Source: Halomonas litopenaei
GTDB taxonomy: Bacteria > Pseudomonadota > Gammaproteobacteria > Pseudomonadales > Halomonadaceae
Direction of reading: 5' to 3'
Assembly (NCBI RefSeq): GCF_003045775.1
Contig: NZ_PXNS01000007.1
Location: 124,001-188,000 of the forward strand
Length of the DNA: 64,000 nucleotides
Part shown: one piece after another, positions 1 to 8,463 of the stretch
Numbering within the stretch: position 1 is the stretch's first letter
How the letters are laid out: every line of letters begins with the position of its first letter
Position numbers and translations under genes: made by a program
Notes under the pieces: model-generated
Told to the model about the DNA's origin: nothing
The model's input: the letters and a program-made list of their open reading frames with translations, nothing else
Databases searched by the model: none

Positions 1-315
1 GACCAGGAGGACCTGGCGGGGCTCGCCACACGCCTTCAGCTTCCGGTGATCCTGGTGGTGGGACTGAAACTCGGCTGCCTGAACCACGCCCTGCTGACCG
101 CCGAAGCCCTCAAGGCGGATGGCGTCACTTGCGCCGGCTGGATCGGCAACCTTGTCGATCCCGGCTTCGCCGAAGATGAAACCCTCTACCGGGACAACCT
201 CGATCACCTGAAAGCCAGGCTGCTGGGGCCCTGCCTCGGCATCATTCCTCGCCTCGATGGCAGCGACCATCGGGCACTGGCCGATCAAGCTGCCGATCAT
301 CTTTCGCTGCCATAG
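1..315 (+). CDS. bioD: Dethiobiotin synthetase BioD, C-terminal part (5' truncated by window edge)
   Basis: The open frame enters from the left edge and ends at TAG 313-315. It encodes the last 104 residues of an ATP-dependent dethiobiotin synthetase, which closes the ureido ring of 7,8-diaminopelargonate in biotin synthesis in the cytoplasm. The stretch LPVILVVGLKLGCLNHALLT is the typical BioD segment after the nucleotide-binding core, followed by the AGWIGN strand and the LG-IPRL motif of the family C-terminus. The true start and Walker A loop lie outside the window. A GTG at position 46 is only an internal codon. Confidence 0.9.
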   Translation, partial: DQEDLAGLATRLQLPVILVVGLKLGCLNHALLTAEALKADGVTCAGWIGNLVDPGFAEDETLYRDNLDHLKARLLGPCLGIIPRLDGSDHRALADQAADHLSLP

Positions 316-417
316 CTCGACCTCACAAGCCTCAGCCCAGCCCCCGAGCCGCTCGAAGCGTCCGGGCGGATAGCGGGGCCCTGGCTCGATCGAAGCGAGC
401 GCACCTCACGGAAGTGT

Positions 418-445
418 TTGACTTGCCAGGCCGGCAACGTAAAAT
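418..445 (+). promoter_or_regulatory. Sigma70-type promoter of the tRNA-Leu gene
   Basis: TTGACT (418-423) and TAAAAT (440-445) are 16 bases apart and lie just upstream of the tRNA. A G+C-rich stretch follows the -10, which is the discriminator type seen at stringently controlled stable-RNA promoters. Inferred from sequence only. Confidence 0.6.
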
Positions 446-465
446 ATGCCCCGCCTACCCCGCGT

Positions 466-550
466 GCGGATGTGGTGGAATTGGTAGACACGCTAGATTT
501 AGGTTCTAGTGCCTTAGCGCGTGGGAGTTCGAGTCTCCCCATCCGCACCA
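466..550 (+). tRNA. tRNA-Leu(UAG)
   Basis: The 85-nt gene has a perfect 7-bp acceptor stem (GCGGATG at 466-472 with CATCCGC at 540-546), discriminator A547 and an encoded CCA at 548-550. The anticodon stem CTAGA/TCTAG (from 493) encloses the loop TTTAGGT, which gives anticodon UAG at 500-502. A long variable arm (class II) and a T arm with GGGAGTTCGAGTCTCCC are present, as expected for leucine tRNA. It reads CUN codons, mainly CUA. Confidence 0.97.
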
Positions 551-883
551 TCTTGATCTCGCTCAGCTTTTTCCTACAGCTGTCAGTTTCCCAAGACGCC
601 TGGGCCATTCGCTCAGGGTAGAATCCTGGCATGGTCTCATCATGCCTGGCGACACCTGACATGACGGCTCGTCCGGGTCTTCCCTGCAATGATCCAGCAC
701 CTACCTATCACCTCTTGAGCGTGATGGCATTGCTGCAGGTAGGCCTGGTCAGCGCTCGCAAGCACTCAATCATCTCATGGCGCTTTGCAGGAAAAGCCCG
801 AACGCCATCGCCACCGACGGCGAACAATCCCGGCTTCCCCTGCATATTCTTCCCGCGATACTTCGAGACCTTACAGTGGTCCC
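551..883. other. Intergenic region between tRNA-Leu and the alkylsulfatase terminator
   Basis: No convincing gene. A 91-codon open frame at 631-906 has no ribosome binding site, no recognisable domain and runs into the terminator. No repeat of the tRNA 3' end was seen that would mark an integrated element. Confidence 0.6.
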
Positions 884-927
884 AAAAAAGAGCGCCCCAA
901 ACTTGAGGGGTGGTTCAGGGCGCTCTT
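884..927 (-). terminator. Rho-independent terminator of the alkylsulfatase gene
   Basis: Read on the minus strand, a ten-base arm (918-927) pairs with its complement at 888-897 and is followed by six T (884-889). It lies about 30 bases past the stop codon of the upstream minus-strand gene. Confidence 0.85.
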
Positions 928-955
928 GCCATTACATCGAAGGTTGAAGCGATGG

Positions 956-2914
956 TCAGGGCGTTACGATATCGAACCAGAATTCGAAGCTGTCGAGCAG
1001 GCCGATAAATTCATCGACAGTCTGCTGATCACCATCCACGGTCACGTCGCCCGCATCAATCGAATCCGCCATGGTCGTTTCACCAAGGTTGATGCTATCC
1101 AGTTGGGCACGATCGATTGTCACCGTTGCCGCTGCATCTTCTGCCCAATCGCCAATCGTGTAGTTCATTACCCCATTGGAAATGGAGATGGTGAACTTCT
1201 CGTCAACGTCGGGCATTTCAAAGTTAATATCGAAGTCCTTACCGACGGCTTCAGGATGGTTAAGTCTTACAGCGAGATAATCCAGATAAATATCGAGCGG
1301 TAGACCTTTCACCATATCTGGAGAGGCAGTATCGGGTGTCGCCACCTCGGCTACGCCTTCACGAAGTTCCTTTGCCGCGGATAGATAGAAATTCCTCCAA
1401 GGACCACTCTCTGCTTGATAGCCCATCTGAGTCAGAGCGTCTGCCAGCAGATCTTTGGCCTCCTGGTTCTCAGGTTCCGCGAAGACAAGATGATTCAACG
1501 CCGTCGCGGCCCACCGATAGTTCCCCTCATCCACGTCCTGACGAGCCTTCTCGAGAACTTGCTCCGCGCCACCTACGTATTCGACAAATTTTGCACCTTC
1601 TTCTGCAGGAGGAAGTTCATGCAACTCGGAAGGATTACCACTGAACCACCCAAAGTACAGCTGATATTGCGCCTTGGCATTATGGCTGACACTACCGTAG
1701 TAACCACGATTGTAGAATTCTTGAGCAAGCGAGTCCGGCAGTTCGATCTGTTCTGCTATCTCGAGCATTGTCTCGCCATGGTTGGCCAGACGCAGCACTT
1801 CGTCGTGCAGGTAGCGGTAGGTATCACGCTGCTTTTCCCAGTATTCAACGACATTCTCGTTGCCCCAGGTGGGCCAGTGGTGGCTCCCCAGACTGACCTC
1901 TACATCGTCTCCATACCGGTTGATGACATCGTGAATATACTTGGCCCACAGATCACCGCTTCGTACCTTTGCACCTCTCAAGGTATACAGATTATGCAGG
2001 GTGTGGCTAATTTCCTCTGCCTGCATCAATGCCTTGAACTCAGGTACATAAAACATCAGCTCAGCCGGTGCCTCTGCACCTGGCGTGTTGAGAAACTCGA
2101 TCTCGACGCCGTCAACAACCTCGGTCGTTGGGGTGTCGTCAATCGTTATCGTCGGTTGAGCGATAGTCACAGTACCGGCTGCGGTGGTGGTGCCAAGCCC
2201 AGAACCAAGTGAGCCTTCTGGCCCTTTCTCGATAACGTTGCCATACATGTAACTGGCCCTACGACTCATCGTATTGCCGGCGATCAGATTCTCACTGACA
2301 GACTCTTCGAAGAAATTCTCAGGCGCCACAATCGGAATCTCACCTGCATCGACTTCATCCTGGGTCAGGATACCTTTTACACCCCCGAAGTGATCCACAT
2401 GACTGTGCGTGATAATCACGCCGGTAACGGGAATATCTTCCACATGCTCTTGCAGCAAAGTCAGGCCGGCGGCAGCCGTTTCATTGGCGGTCAGGGGATC
2501 GACGACAATCCATCCATTATCCCCCCTGATGAAGGTCATGACGGCAAGGTCAAAACCTCGTATCTGATAAATTTTCCCTTCAACAACTTCAAACAAGCCA
2601 TTTATTGCGTTCAATTGACTTTGCCGCCATAAACTGGGATTCGCCGTATCCGGAGCATCCCCCGTGGCAAAGTCAAATTGCGCCGTGTCATAGACAGGCG
2701 AACCGTCCGGCTTCTTGATGACACTCTCGTCCAGCGTAGCAATCAAGCCACGCCTGGCATTCTCGAAATCGGTATCATCATCAAAGGGCAAGTAGTCTCG
2801 CAGTTGCTGGTTGAAGGCTTTCGTGCTTTCCGATGCGGCGTTTTCAGCAGCAACTGCCGGAGTGGCGCCAATGGCAAGTGCAATCGCCGTGACTGCGAAA
2901 GGTATGATTTTCAT
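956..2914 (-). CDS. Exported SdsA/BDS1-type alkylsulfatase (metallo-beta-lactamase fold)
   Basis: The 652-residue protein begins with a signal peptide (MKIIPFAVTAIALAIGATPAVAA) and is probably periplasmic. The metallo-beta-lactamase domain carries the zinc motif THSHVDH at residues 169-175. An alpha-helical dimerisation region and a C-terminal SCP2-like domain (about 540-652) complete the SdsA architecture. Such enzymes hydrolyse primary alkyl sulfates, such as dodecyl sulfate, to alcohol and sulfate. The start at 2914 follows GGGA and the signal peptide; an ATG 12 codons upstream would bury it. Base composition is visibly lower in G+C (about half in a sampled line) than neighbouring genes, with more A/T-ending codons, which suggests acquisition. 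The exact substrate cannot be told from sequence. Confidence 0.9.
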   Translation of the reverse strand: MKIIPFAVTAIALAIGATPAVAAENAASESTKAFNQQLRDYLPFDDDTDFENARRGLIATLDESVIKKPDGSPVYDTAQFDFATGDAPDTANPSLWRQSQLNAINGLFEVVEGKIYQIRGFDLAVMTFIRGDNGWIVVDPLTANETAAAGLTLLQEHVEDIPVTGVIITHSHVDHFGGVKGILTQDEVDAGEIPIVAPENFFEESVSENLIAGNTMSRRASYMYGNVIEKGPEGSLGSGLGTTTAAGTVTIAQPTITIDDTPTTEVVDGVEIEFLNTPGAEAPAELMFYVPEFKALMQAEEISHTLHNLYTLRGAKVRSGDLWAKYIHDVINRYGDDVEVSLGSHHWPTWGNENVVEYWEKQRDTYRYLHDEVLRLANHGETMLEIAEQIELPDSLAQEFYNRGYYGSVSHNAKAQYQLYFGWFSGNPSELHELPPAEEGAKFVEYVGGAEQVLEKARQDVDEGNYRWAATALNHLVFAEPENQEAKDLLADALTQMGYQAESGPWRNFYLSAAKELREGVAEVATPDTASPDMVKGLPLDIYLDYLAVRLNHPEAVGKDFDINFEMPDVDEKFTISISNGVMNYTIGDWAEDAAATVTIDRAQLDSINLGETTMADSIDAGDVTVDGDQQTVDEFIGLLDSFEFWFDIVTP

Positions 2915-3427
2915 TCCCTGTAATCGTCCCTGTCGATGCGCATTGGCCAAACGCGACCAATAGTCATTAATGAATTGTGCTCATTCAAGCTAGAACAGAG
3001 ACCTGAGGCCGTCACGGCATATTTATCAACCAAAAAACTATCACAAATACATTCTTGATTGCTTTTTGCTATCATAAAGCCAAGACCTTTCCGGCCCATC
3101 GCCATCCATAGGCAAGTCGTCACGAATGCTGACCTGCTTCAAGGCCTTGTTCGCACCCTGGCTCCGGCGCAACCTCAGCCCTTATCCAAATAATACTTAG
3201 TCCATTGCGACACCACCCCCGCGATAGTGTCTGCAACTGCCCGAGACGAGCCTCTGGCGAAACCTGGCGCTTAGCGTGGAATCCAGCACTGGGACGGGTG
3301 CGTCCCGTTGACGCCGCCTAAGCATCCGTTGGCTTTATCAGGGCTCGATCCTGCTATCGTTACATGCATGTTCCATGATTGAAATCGACCTCGCACGCTG
3401 CGCAGGTCCGCGAAAAAAGGTCATTGC
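2915..3427. other. A+T-rich intergenic region upstream of two divergent genes
   Basis: This 513-base stretch separates the divergent alkylsulfatase and DUF3302 genes. The part near 2950-3080 is clearly A+T-rich and should hold the alkylsulfatase promoter. TTGAAT followed 17 bases later by GACTAT on the minus strand is a weak candidate. No gene or structured RNA was recognised. Confidence 0.5.
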
Positions 3428-3832
3428 ATGCTGAACTACTTTGCCCTCGGCATCCTGTGCTTCGTGGTGTTGACCCTGTTCTACGGTGTCATCGTCATCC
3501 ACGACATCCCCTACGGTATCGCCAAGAAGCGCGACCACCCGCACCAGGACGCGATCCACGTCGCCGGCTGGGTCAGCCTGTTCACCCTGCACGTGCTGTG
3601 GCCCTTCCTGTGGATCTGGGCCACCCTCTATCGGCCCGATCGCGGCTGGGGCTTCAAGCAGATCGAGGAAGAACAGGCGCGAGAGCGCAGCGAGATCGAC
3701 GAGTTACGTCTCGAACTCGACCACCTGCGCCAGCGGCTCGACGCCCAGGAGGCCTCAGCGCCGTCGCTCAAGGCCGAGCAACCGGCTCGCGCCCAATATA
3801 CGTCCGGCAATACCCAGGGGGGTCAGGACTGA
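3428..3832 (+). CDS. DUF3302 inner-membrane protein (YiaW-like)
   Basis: A 134-residue protein with an N-terminal transmembrane helix (about residues 5-24), a conserved HDIPYGIAKKRDHPHQDAIHVAGW segment and a second hydrophobic segment (about 47-67). A charged, coiled-coil-like tail follows. This is the DUF3302 pattern of E. coli YiaW, which lies beside the HlyD-like YiaV. ATG 3428 follows AAAAAGG at a good distance. The stop overlaps the start of the next gene (ATGA), so the two are translationally coupled. The function of the family is unknown; it probably works as a membrane partner of the adaptor protein encoded next. Confidence 0.85.
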   Translation: MLNYFALGILCFVVLTLFYGVIVIHDIPYGIAKKRDHPHQDAIHVAGWVSLFTLHVLWPFLWIWATLYRPDRGWGFKQIEEEQARERSEIDELRLELDHLRQRLDAQEASAPSLKAEQPARAQYTSGNTQGGQD

Positions 3833-4959
3833 TGGATCTGCTTATCGTGCTGACCTATGCGGCGCTGTGTATCGCCGTGTTCAAGATCTTCCGCATCCCG
3901 CTCAACAAGTGGACGGTCCCCACTGCGGTACTCGGCGGCATCATCGTGGTCGCGACCCTGGTGCTGCTGATGAACTACAACCACCCCTTTACCCGCCAGG
4001 TTCGCCAGGCCTACGCGGTGACGCCGCTGGTATCCGAGGTCCGGGCTCGGGTCAGCTCCGTCGAGGTCGACCCCAACACCCTGGTCGAGGCCGGTACTCC
4101 GCTGTTCATCCTGGACGCCACCCAGTTCGAGTCCCGGGTAGAGCGGCTGACGGCGGAGCTCGAAGACGCCCTGCGCAATTCCGACAGTCGCAGTGCCGGC
4201 GTTGCCGAGGCCGAGGCCAACCTGGTGGCGGCCCAGGCCGATAGAGATCAGGCCAGTCGGACCCTGGCACGTTATCAGGCCGCCTCCTCGGCCTTCAGCC
4301 GGCAGCAGATCGACGAAGCCTCCCAGAATGCCCAGACCGCGGCTGCACGTGTCGCCCAGGCCGAGGCCGCCCTCGAGCGGGCCCGCGCCGAACAGCGCCC
4401 CGACGGCGACGACGAGGACCCGTTGGTCGTCGCCAAGCGCGCCCAACTGGCGGAGGCACAATATGATCTGCAAAACACGGTCATCCGCGCTCCCACGGAC
4501 GGCTTTCTGACACAGCTCGCGGTGCGCCCGGGAATGATGGCGGTACCGCTGCCGCTGAAGCCACTGGGGGTCTTCGTGCATGACGAACCCGGCCGCTTTA
4601 CCGGCGCCTTCCGCCAGCAGGCGCTCAACCGCATCCAGCCAGGCGACGAGGCCGAACTGACCTTCACCGCCCTGCCGGGCCAGGTGTTCGCCGCCGAAGT
4701 CATCGAGGTGCTGCCGGCCATCGCCGAGTCCCAGGTCGCCGCCGGTGATCGACTGCTGGGCGCCGACGCCTTCGCCAGGACCGACGCCCCTGCGCTGGTG
4801 ACCCTGAAGCTCGCTCCGGGCCAGGATATGCCGGACATGCCGCTGGGCATCGGCGCCCAGGCAGCGGTCTACACCGAGCACTTCCACCACGTCGCCATCA
4901 TGCGCAAGGTGCTGTTGCGCATGCTCGGCTGGCAGCACTATGTCTACATCGACCACTGA
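3832..4959 (+). CDS. HlyD-family membrane fusion protein (YiaV-like)
   Basis: A 375-residue periplasmic adaptor. Two N-terminal hydrophobic helices (about residues 3-18 and 32-52) anchor it in the inner membrane. A biotinyl-lipoyl half-domain (VSEVRARVSSVEVDPNTLVEAGTPL begins near 68), a long coiled-coil hairpin rich in Ala, Glu and Gln (about 95-205) and the second lipoyl half (YDLQNTVIRAPTDGFL near 213) follow, then a beta-barrel domain. HlyD-type proteins bridge inner-membrane pumps to outer-membrane channels or transport small molecules. No ABC, MFS or RND pump and no TolC is encoded nearby, so the partner is presumably the DUF3302 protein whose gene overlaps by four bases. Confidence 0.88.
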   Translation: MDLLIVLTYAALCIAVFKIFRIPLNKWTVPTAVLGGIIVVATLVLLMNYNHPFTRQVRQAYAVTPLVSEVRARVSSVEVDPNTLVEAGTPLFILDATQFESRVERLTAELEDALRNSDSRSAGVAEAEANLVAAQADRDQASRTLARYQAASSAFSRQQIDEASQNAQTAAARVAQAEAALERARAEQRPDGDDEDPLVVAKRAQLAEAQYDLQNTVIRAPTDGFLTQLAVRPGMMAVPLPLKPLGVFVHDEPGRFTGAFRQQALNRIQPGDEAELTFTALPGQVFAAEVIEVLPAIAESQVAAGDRLLGADAFARTDAPALVTLKLAPGQDMPDMPLGIGAQAAVYTEHFHHVAIMRKVLLRMLGWQHYVYIDH

Positions 4960-5112
4960 GTCGACAGGCGTTTCGCCGACGCTGACCCGCTGCTAGGCTG
5001 GCCCCAGTCAGGTTCGCCCAGCGTGGCGAACCAGGGAGCGACAGACAGCACCCAGCCTTTCCTGGTGTACCCGACGAAAGGCACACCAGGTGGCTGGGGG
5101 CGGGGGGCAAGG

Positions 5113-5838
5113 ATGCACAGCAGGAAGGAATCAACGCGCACCAATACCTGGGTGGCACTGGTGATCGTCATCGCCAGCGCCGCTCTGAGCTATTGGCTGC
5201 TGGACAGTCGCGACGACGTCAACGGAGGTGCAGCGGTATCGCTGTTCTCGTTGGGTCTCGTCAGCGCGCTGGTGATCGGCTATTCCCGTTCGGTCAGTCA
5301 GATCAACGCCCTCGGCGCCCAGGTCAAGTTCAACCGCCTGAGCCAGGAGGCCGACGCCACGCGCAAATCGCTGGAGCGCGACCGCCTTCATCTCTACCGC
5401 ATGCTGATACCGCTGACGCTGAAGCACCCCGAAGGCGAACACGCCATCCACGGCGTCGATCCCCGTGTACCGGCACTGCTGGAACTTGACGACAAGGTCG
5501 CTACCGAAGGCCTTCAGGCCGACCTGTCACAGGAACTCGCCCGCGCCCTCCATCGTCTGCTGCATAGCCAGTACCACCGCATCGTGGAACTGCTGCCGCA
5601 GGACGCCTCCCTGCCAGCGTCACAACGGACATCATCGGGCCACGACTTTACTCCCGCCCAGCTTGGCGAGCTGCTGGATCGGGCCGAAGCCTGTCTCGAG
5701 CGCCAAGGCGAGGCGTCGACGTCCAATGACGACAGACAGCGGCTTCACAACAATGTTCGCGTCAGCCGCCGCCTGCTGGCCAGTTACCATCGGCTCGATG
5801 ACGTCACCCCAAAGGCCCCTTTCGACGCCATTGTCTGA
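5113..5838 (+). CDS. Unknown two-TM membrane protein with coiled-coil
   Basis: Not recognised. From ATG 5113 the product is 241 residues: a short basic N-terminus, a hydrophobic helix at about 13-30, a second at about 39-57, then a charged helical region (QVKFNRLSQEADATRKSLERDRLHLYRML) and a soluble C-terminal domain rich in Leu, His and Arg. The frame is open back to GTG 5023, but no Shine-Dalgarno sequence supports that start; the one at 5113 is also weak, so the N-terminus is uncertain. It follows the HlyD gene by about 150 bases and could belong to the same unit. Codon use matches neighbouring genes, which supports a real gene. Confidence 0.6.
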   Translation: MHSRKESTRTNTWVALVIVIASAALSYWLLDSRDDVNGGAAVSLFSLGLVSALVIGYSRSVSQINALGAQVKFNRLSQEADATRKSLERDRLHLYRMLIPLTLKHPEGEHAIHGVDPRVPALLELDDKVATEGLQADLSQELARALHRLLHSQYHRIVELLPQDASLPASQRTSSGHDFTPAQLGELLDRAEACLERQGEASTSNDDRQRLHNNVRVSRRLLASYHRLDDVTPKAPFDAIV

Positions 5839-5850
5839 GGTCCGCAGACA

Positions 5851-5899
5851 GCCTCTCGCTTCTCGTCTCTCACCTCTCGCCTCTCGCCTCTCGCCTCTC
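5851..5899. repeat. Heptamer tandem repeat (GCCTCTC)x7
   Basis: Seven head-to-tail 7-base units: copies 1, 5, 6 and 7 are exactly GCCTCTC, copies 2-4 each differ by one base. The tract starts 13 bases after the stop of the unknown membrane protein and ends about 170 bases before the SLC13 transporter gene. It is non-coding on the plus strand as annotated. Confidence 0.95.
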
Positions 5900-6067
5900 G
5901 CCACCTGGTCCCCGCCCGAGCAAATGACCGATCAGGCTGTGCCGGTTCGCTCCATCCTGTTCGCCGACGTCGGCCCCCAAACTCGGCGTCCCTGGCCCTC
6001 GTCTACGCTGAGATGGCGGTACATCACCGCAGTGTCACATCCATCTTCGCGATCGGCGGGAGGCCCC

Positions 6068-7654
6068 ATGGCAGAGTCACTTACACAACAACAGGACGTT
6101 GACAGCGACAGCGGCGGACGCTCGCCTCGGCTGATCTGGTCGTTGCGGGCCTTCGGGCTGGCCGGTGCGGCCATGGTCTGGGTGGCCCTTGGGGGTGCCG
6201 AGTCGATGTCGCCAGATGCCCGCTGGGTGGCCGCCATCGGCACCCTGATGGCGATCTGGTGGATGACCGAGGCGATTCCGCTGTCGGTCACCTCGCTGCT
6301 GCCCATCGTGTTGATTCCCATGCTGACCGAACGCTCGGTGTCCGAGGCCACCGCTCCCTACGCCAGCTCCATCGTGTTTCTGTTTCTCGGTGGCTTTCTG
6401 ATCGCCATCGCCATGGAAAAGTGGCAACTGCACCGGCGTATCGCCCTGACCACCCTGCATCGCGTCGGGGTCGAACCTCGTCGTATCGTGCTCGGCATGA
6501 TGCTGGCCACCGGTTTTCTGTCCATGTGGGTGTCCAACACCGCCACCACCCTGATGATGCTGCCGATTGCGCTGTCGGTACTGACCCTGGTGGTGGAACG
6601 CTCGAGCTCACAGGACAGTGACGCGGTCGGAGAAGACCTGCACAAGGGCGGCCGCGTCTCGGACATCATCAAGGATGACAACATCCGCAGCTTCGGTGTC
6701 TGCCTGGTACTGGCCATCGCCTGGTCGGCGTCCATGGGCGGGCTCGGCACGCTGCTGGGTTCTCCCCCCAACGCCATCGTCGCCGGCTACGCCGCCGATG
6801 AACTGGGCCGGGACATCGGGTTCCTGCAGTGGATGATGGTCGGTCTGCCCCTGGCGCTGACCTTTATCCTGATCGGCTGGGTACTCATGACCCGGGTGCT
6901 CTATCGCTTCAAGCTCGATGAGATTCCCGGCGGCAAGGCGATGATCGAAGACCAGCTCGATCACCTGGGACCGATTGGCCAGGGCGAGCGCATGGTGATG
7001 TTCGTGTTCGCTGGCGCGGCCTTTCTGTGGGTGGTGCCGGGGCTGATCGCCAGCCTGCCGCTGATCGGCGACTGGTTTTCGTTCCTTGATGCCCTCAATG
7101 ACACCGCCATCGCCATCACTGCCGGTATCGTGCTGTTTTTCCTGCCGGGCAACGCAAAGGGCGACATGGTGCTGGACTGGCAGGACGCCGAGGATGGCCT
7201 GCCCTGGGGCGTACTGCTGCTGTTCGGCGGCGGTCTGTCGCTGGCCAGCGCGGTGGCGGCGTCAGGGCTCGACGGCTGGTTCGGCGAACAGGTCAGCGCG
7301 CTGGGAGCGCTGCCGATGGTGGCGCTGGTGGTGGCGGTGACGACGATCGTGCTGTTTCTTACCGAGATCACCTCCAACACTGCCACCGCCGCGACCTTCA
7401 TCCCGGTGCTGGGCGGGGTCGCCGTCGGCATTGGCGCCGACGCCATGACGCTGCTGATACCTGCCGCCTTCGCCGCGACCTGCGCCTTCATGCTGCCGGT
7501 CGGCACGCCGCCCAACGCCATCGTGTTCGGCTCCGGCGCCGTCACCATCTCGCAGATGGCCCGTGGCGGGATCGTGCTCAACGTGATCGGCGTCGCCCTG
7601 ATCACCCTGTTCTGCTACGTACTCGGGGGGCTGGCCCTGGGTCTGCAATTCTAG
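6068..7654 (+). CDS. SLC13/DASS-family sodium:carboxylate (dicarboxylate) symporter
   Basis: A 528-residue integral membrane protein with about 11-12 hydrophobic segments. The two inverted repeats each carry a sodium- and substrate-binding SNT signature: SNTATTLMMLPI in the N-terminal half and SNTATAATFIPV in the C-terminal half. The C-terminal GTPPNAI motif is also typical of divalent anion:Na+ symporters such as VcINDY. Likely substrates are C4-dicarboxylates or citrate-like acids taken up with Na+, which fits a halophile. ATG 6068 is preceded by GGGAGG at seven bases. A hydrophilic insertion (ERSSSQDSDAVGEDLHKGGRVSDI) lies between helices. Substrate cannot be fixed from sequence. Confidence 0.9.
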   Translation: MAESLTQQQDVDSDSGGRSPRLIWSLRAFGLAGAAMVWVALGGAESMSPDARWVAAIGTLMAIWWMTEAIPLSVTSLLPIVLIPMLTERSVSEATAPYASSIVFLFLGGFLIAIAMEKWQLHRRIALTTLHRVGVEPRRIVLGMMLATGFLSMWVSNTATTLMMLPIALSVLTLVVERSSSQDSDAVGEDLHKGGRVSDIIKDDNIRSFGVCLVLAIAWSASMGGLGTLLGSPPNAIVAGYAADELGRDIGFLQWMMVGLPLALTFILIGWVLMTRVLYRFKLDEIPGGKAMIEDQLDHLGPIGQGERMVMFVFAGAAFLWVVPGLIASLPLIGDWFSFLDALNDTAIAITAGIVLFFLPGNAKGDMVLDWQDAEDGLPWGVLLLFGGGLSLASAVAASGLDGWFGEQVSALGALPMVALVVAVTTIVLFLTEITSNTATAATFIPVLGGVAVGIGADAMTLLIPAAFAATCAFMLPVGTPPNAIVFGSGAVTISQMARGGIVLNVIGVALITLFCYVLGGLALGLQF

Positions 7655-7690
7655 AGCGTCCGCGCTATTGGCTGATCGCTCCCAGGAGCC

Positions 7691-8290
7691 TCACCTGCCG
7701 GTGGGGCTCTCTCCCTGTTGTCTGCGCTGTCGAAGACGGGCCTCGGCCTGCTCAAGCACCTCCCAGGCCAGGCGACGAAGGCCGACCTCCCCCTCGGTCA
7801 TGGCCTCGAGCAGGGCTCGCTTTTCCTTCAGGTAGAGGCGTGCAAATCCCGGGTCATGCTCGACGATAGAGCCGGTGTTGTGGATCAGATCGGCGTACTT
7901 GATGGTCTGGGCGCGGGCCCCGGCCTGTGCCAGACGCTCCAGCGCCAAGCGCTTGCGCACGGCGCGATTGCCCACCTCAGGCCCTTCGAGATCGCTTAGC
8001 GCCAACACCAGCGCGGTCACCTCTTCCCCGAAGTTGTCACCCAGTGTCTGGGCCGTCACCTGGGTGTCCTCCAGTACATCGTGCAACCAGGCGGCGGCAA
8101 CCATGGCGGGGTCGCCGGGGCAGTGGCGGCTGACCAGCGCGGCCACAGCGGCGGGATGCTCGATATAGGGGGTGTCCAGGTACTTGCGCCGCTGACCGAT
8201 GGCGCCGTGAGCCGCCGTGGCGAAGAGCCGCGCCGCCTCCACGGTGTCGATGCCCGAGATCTCGCTTGCGTCGCTGGAGGGTGTGTCCAC
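7691..8290 (-). CDS. Small RelA/SpoT-type HD-domain hydrolase (possible ppGpp hydrolase)
   Basis: A 199-residue stand-alone HD protein. It has the ordered metal and substrate motifs of the RelA/SpoT hydrolase domain: an early His (AAHGAIGQRRKYLDTPYIEHP, residues 28 and 45), the HD pair in AAWLHDVLEDT (70-71), FGEEVTALV, and AQTIKYADLIHNT near residue 137. There is no synthetase, TGS or ACT domain, so it resembles MESH1-like small alarmone hydrolases. It may hydrolyse (p)ppGpp or another 3'-substituted nucleotide. The GTG start at 8290 is chosen because GGGAG lies seven bases upstream; a longer frame opens at GTG 8353 without a good ribosome binding site. It is convergent with the SLC13 gene and divergent from metY. 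Confidence 0.8.
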   Translation of the reverse strand: MDTPSSDASEISGIDTVEAARLFATAAHGAIGQRRKYLDTPYIEHPAAVAALVSRHCPGDPAMVAAAWLHDVLEDTQVTAQTLGDNFGEEVTALVLALSDLEGPEVGNRAVRKRLALERLAQAGARAQTIKYADLIHNTGSIVEHDPGFARLYLKEKRALLEAMTEGEVGLRRLAWEVLEQAEARLRQRRQQGESPTGR

Positions 8291-8463
8291 GCTGTCGCTC
8301 CCGTGTCGTGTCTTTATCGTGCGCCCCGGTCGGGCCCATTGCCGGTCCAGCACCTTTTGCTGATTGAGGCCTCGGCCGCCGCGGCTTAGGCTGACAGACC
8401 CGACCTCAAGACGCCATCAGGCGCTCCCCTGGCCGACCAGGAACCGCCATCAAAGGAACTGCC

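Noticed and set aside
466..550. tRNA-Leu as an attachment site for an integrated island
   Set aside because: No direct repeat of the tRNA 3' end and no integrase were seen in the window.
631..906. Possible small gene between tRNA-Leu and the alkylsulfatase
   Set aside because: No ribosome binding site, no conserved-looking sequence, and it overlaps the terminator hairpin.
3823..4956. Minus-strand open frame opposite the HlyD gene
   Set aside because: Gly/Asp/His-rich shadow translation; the plus strand encodes a clear HlyD protein.
8391..8463. SAM-responsive riboswitch before metY
   Set aside because: The leader is short and no SAM-I or SAM-II type helices could be drawn.
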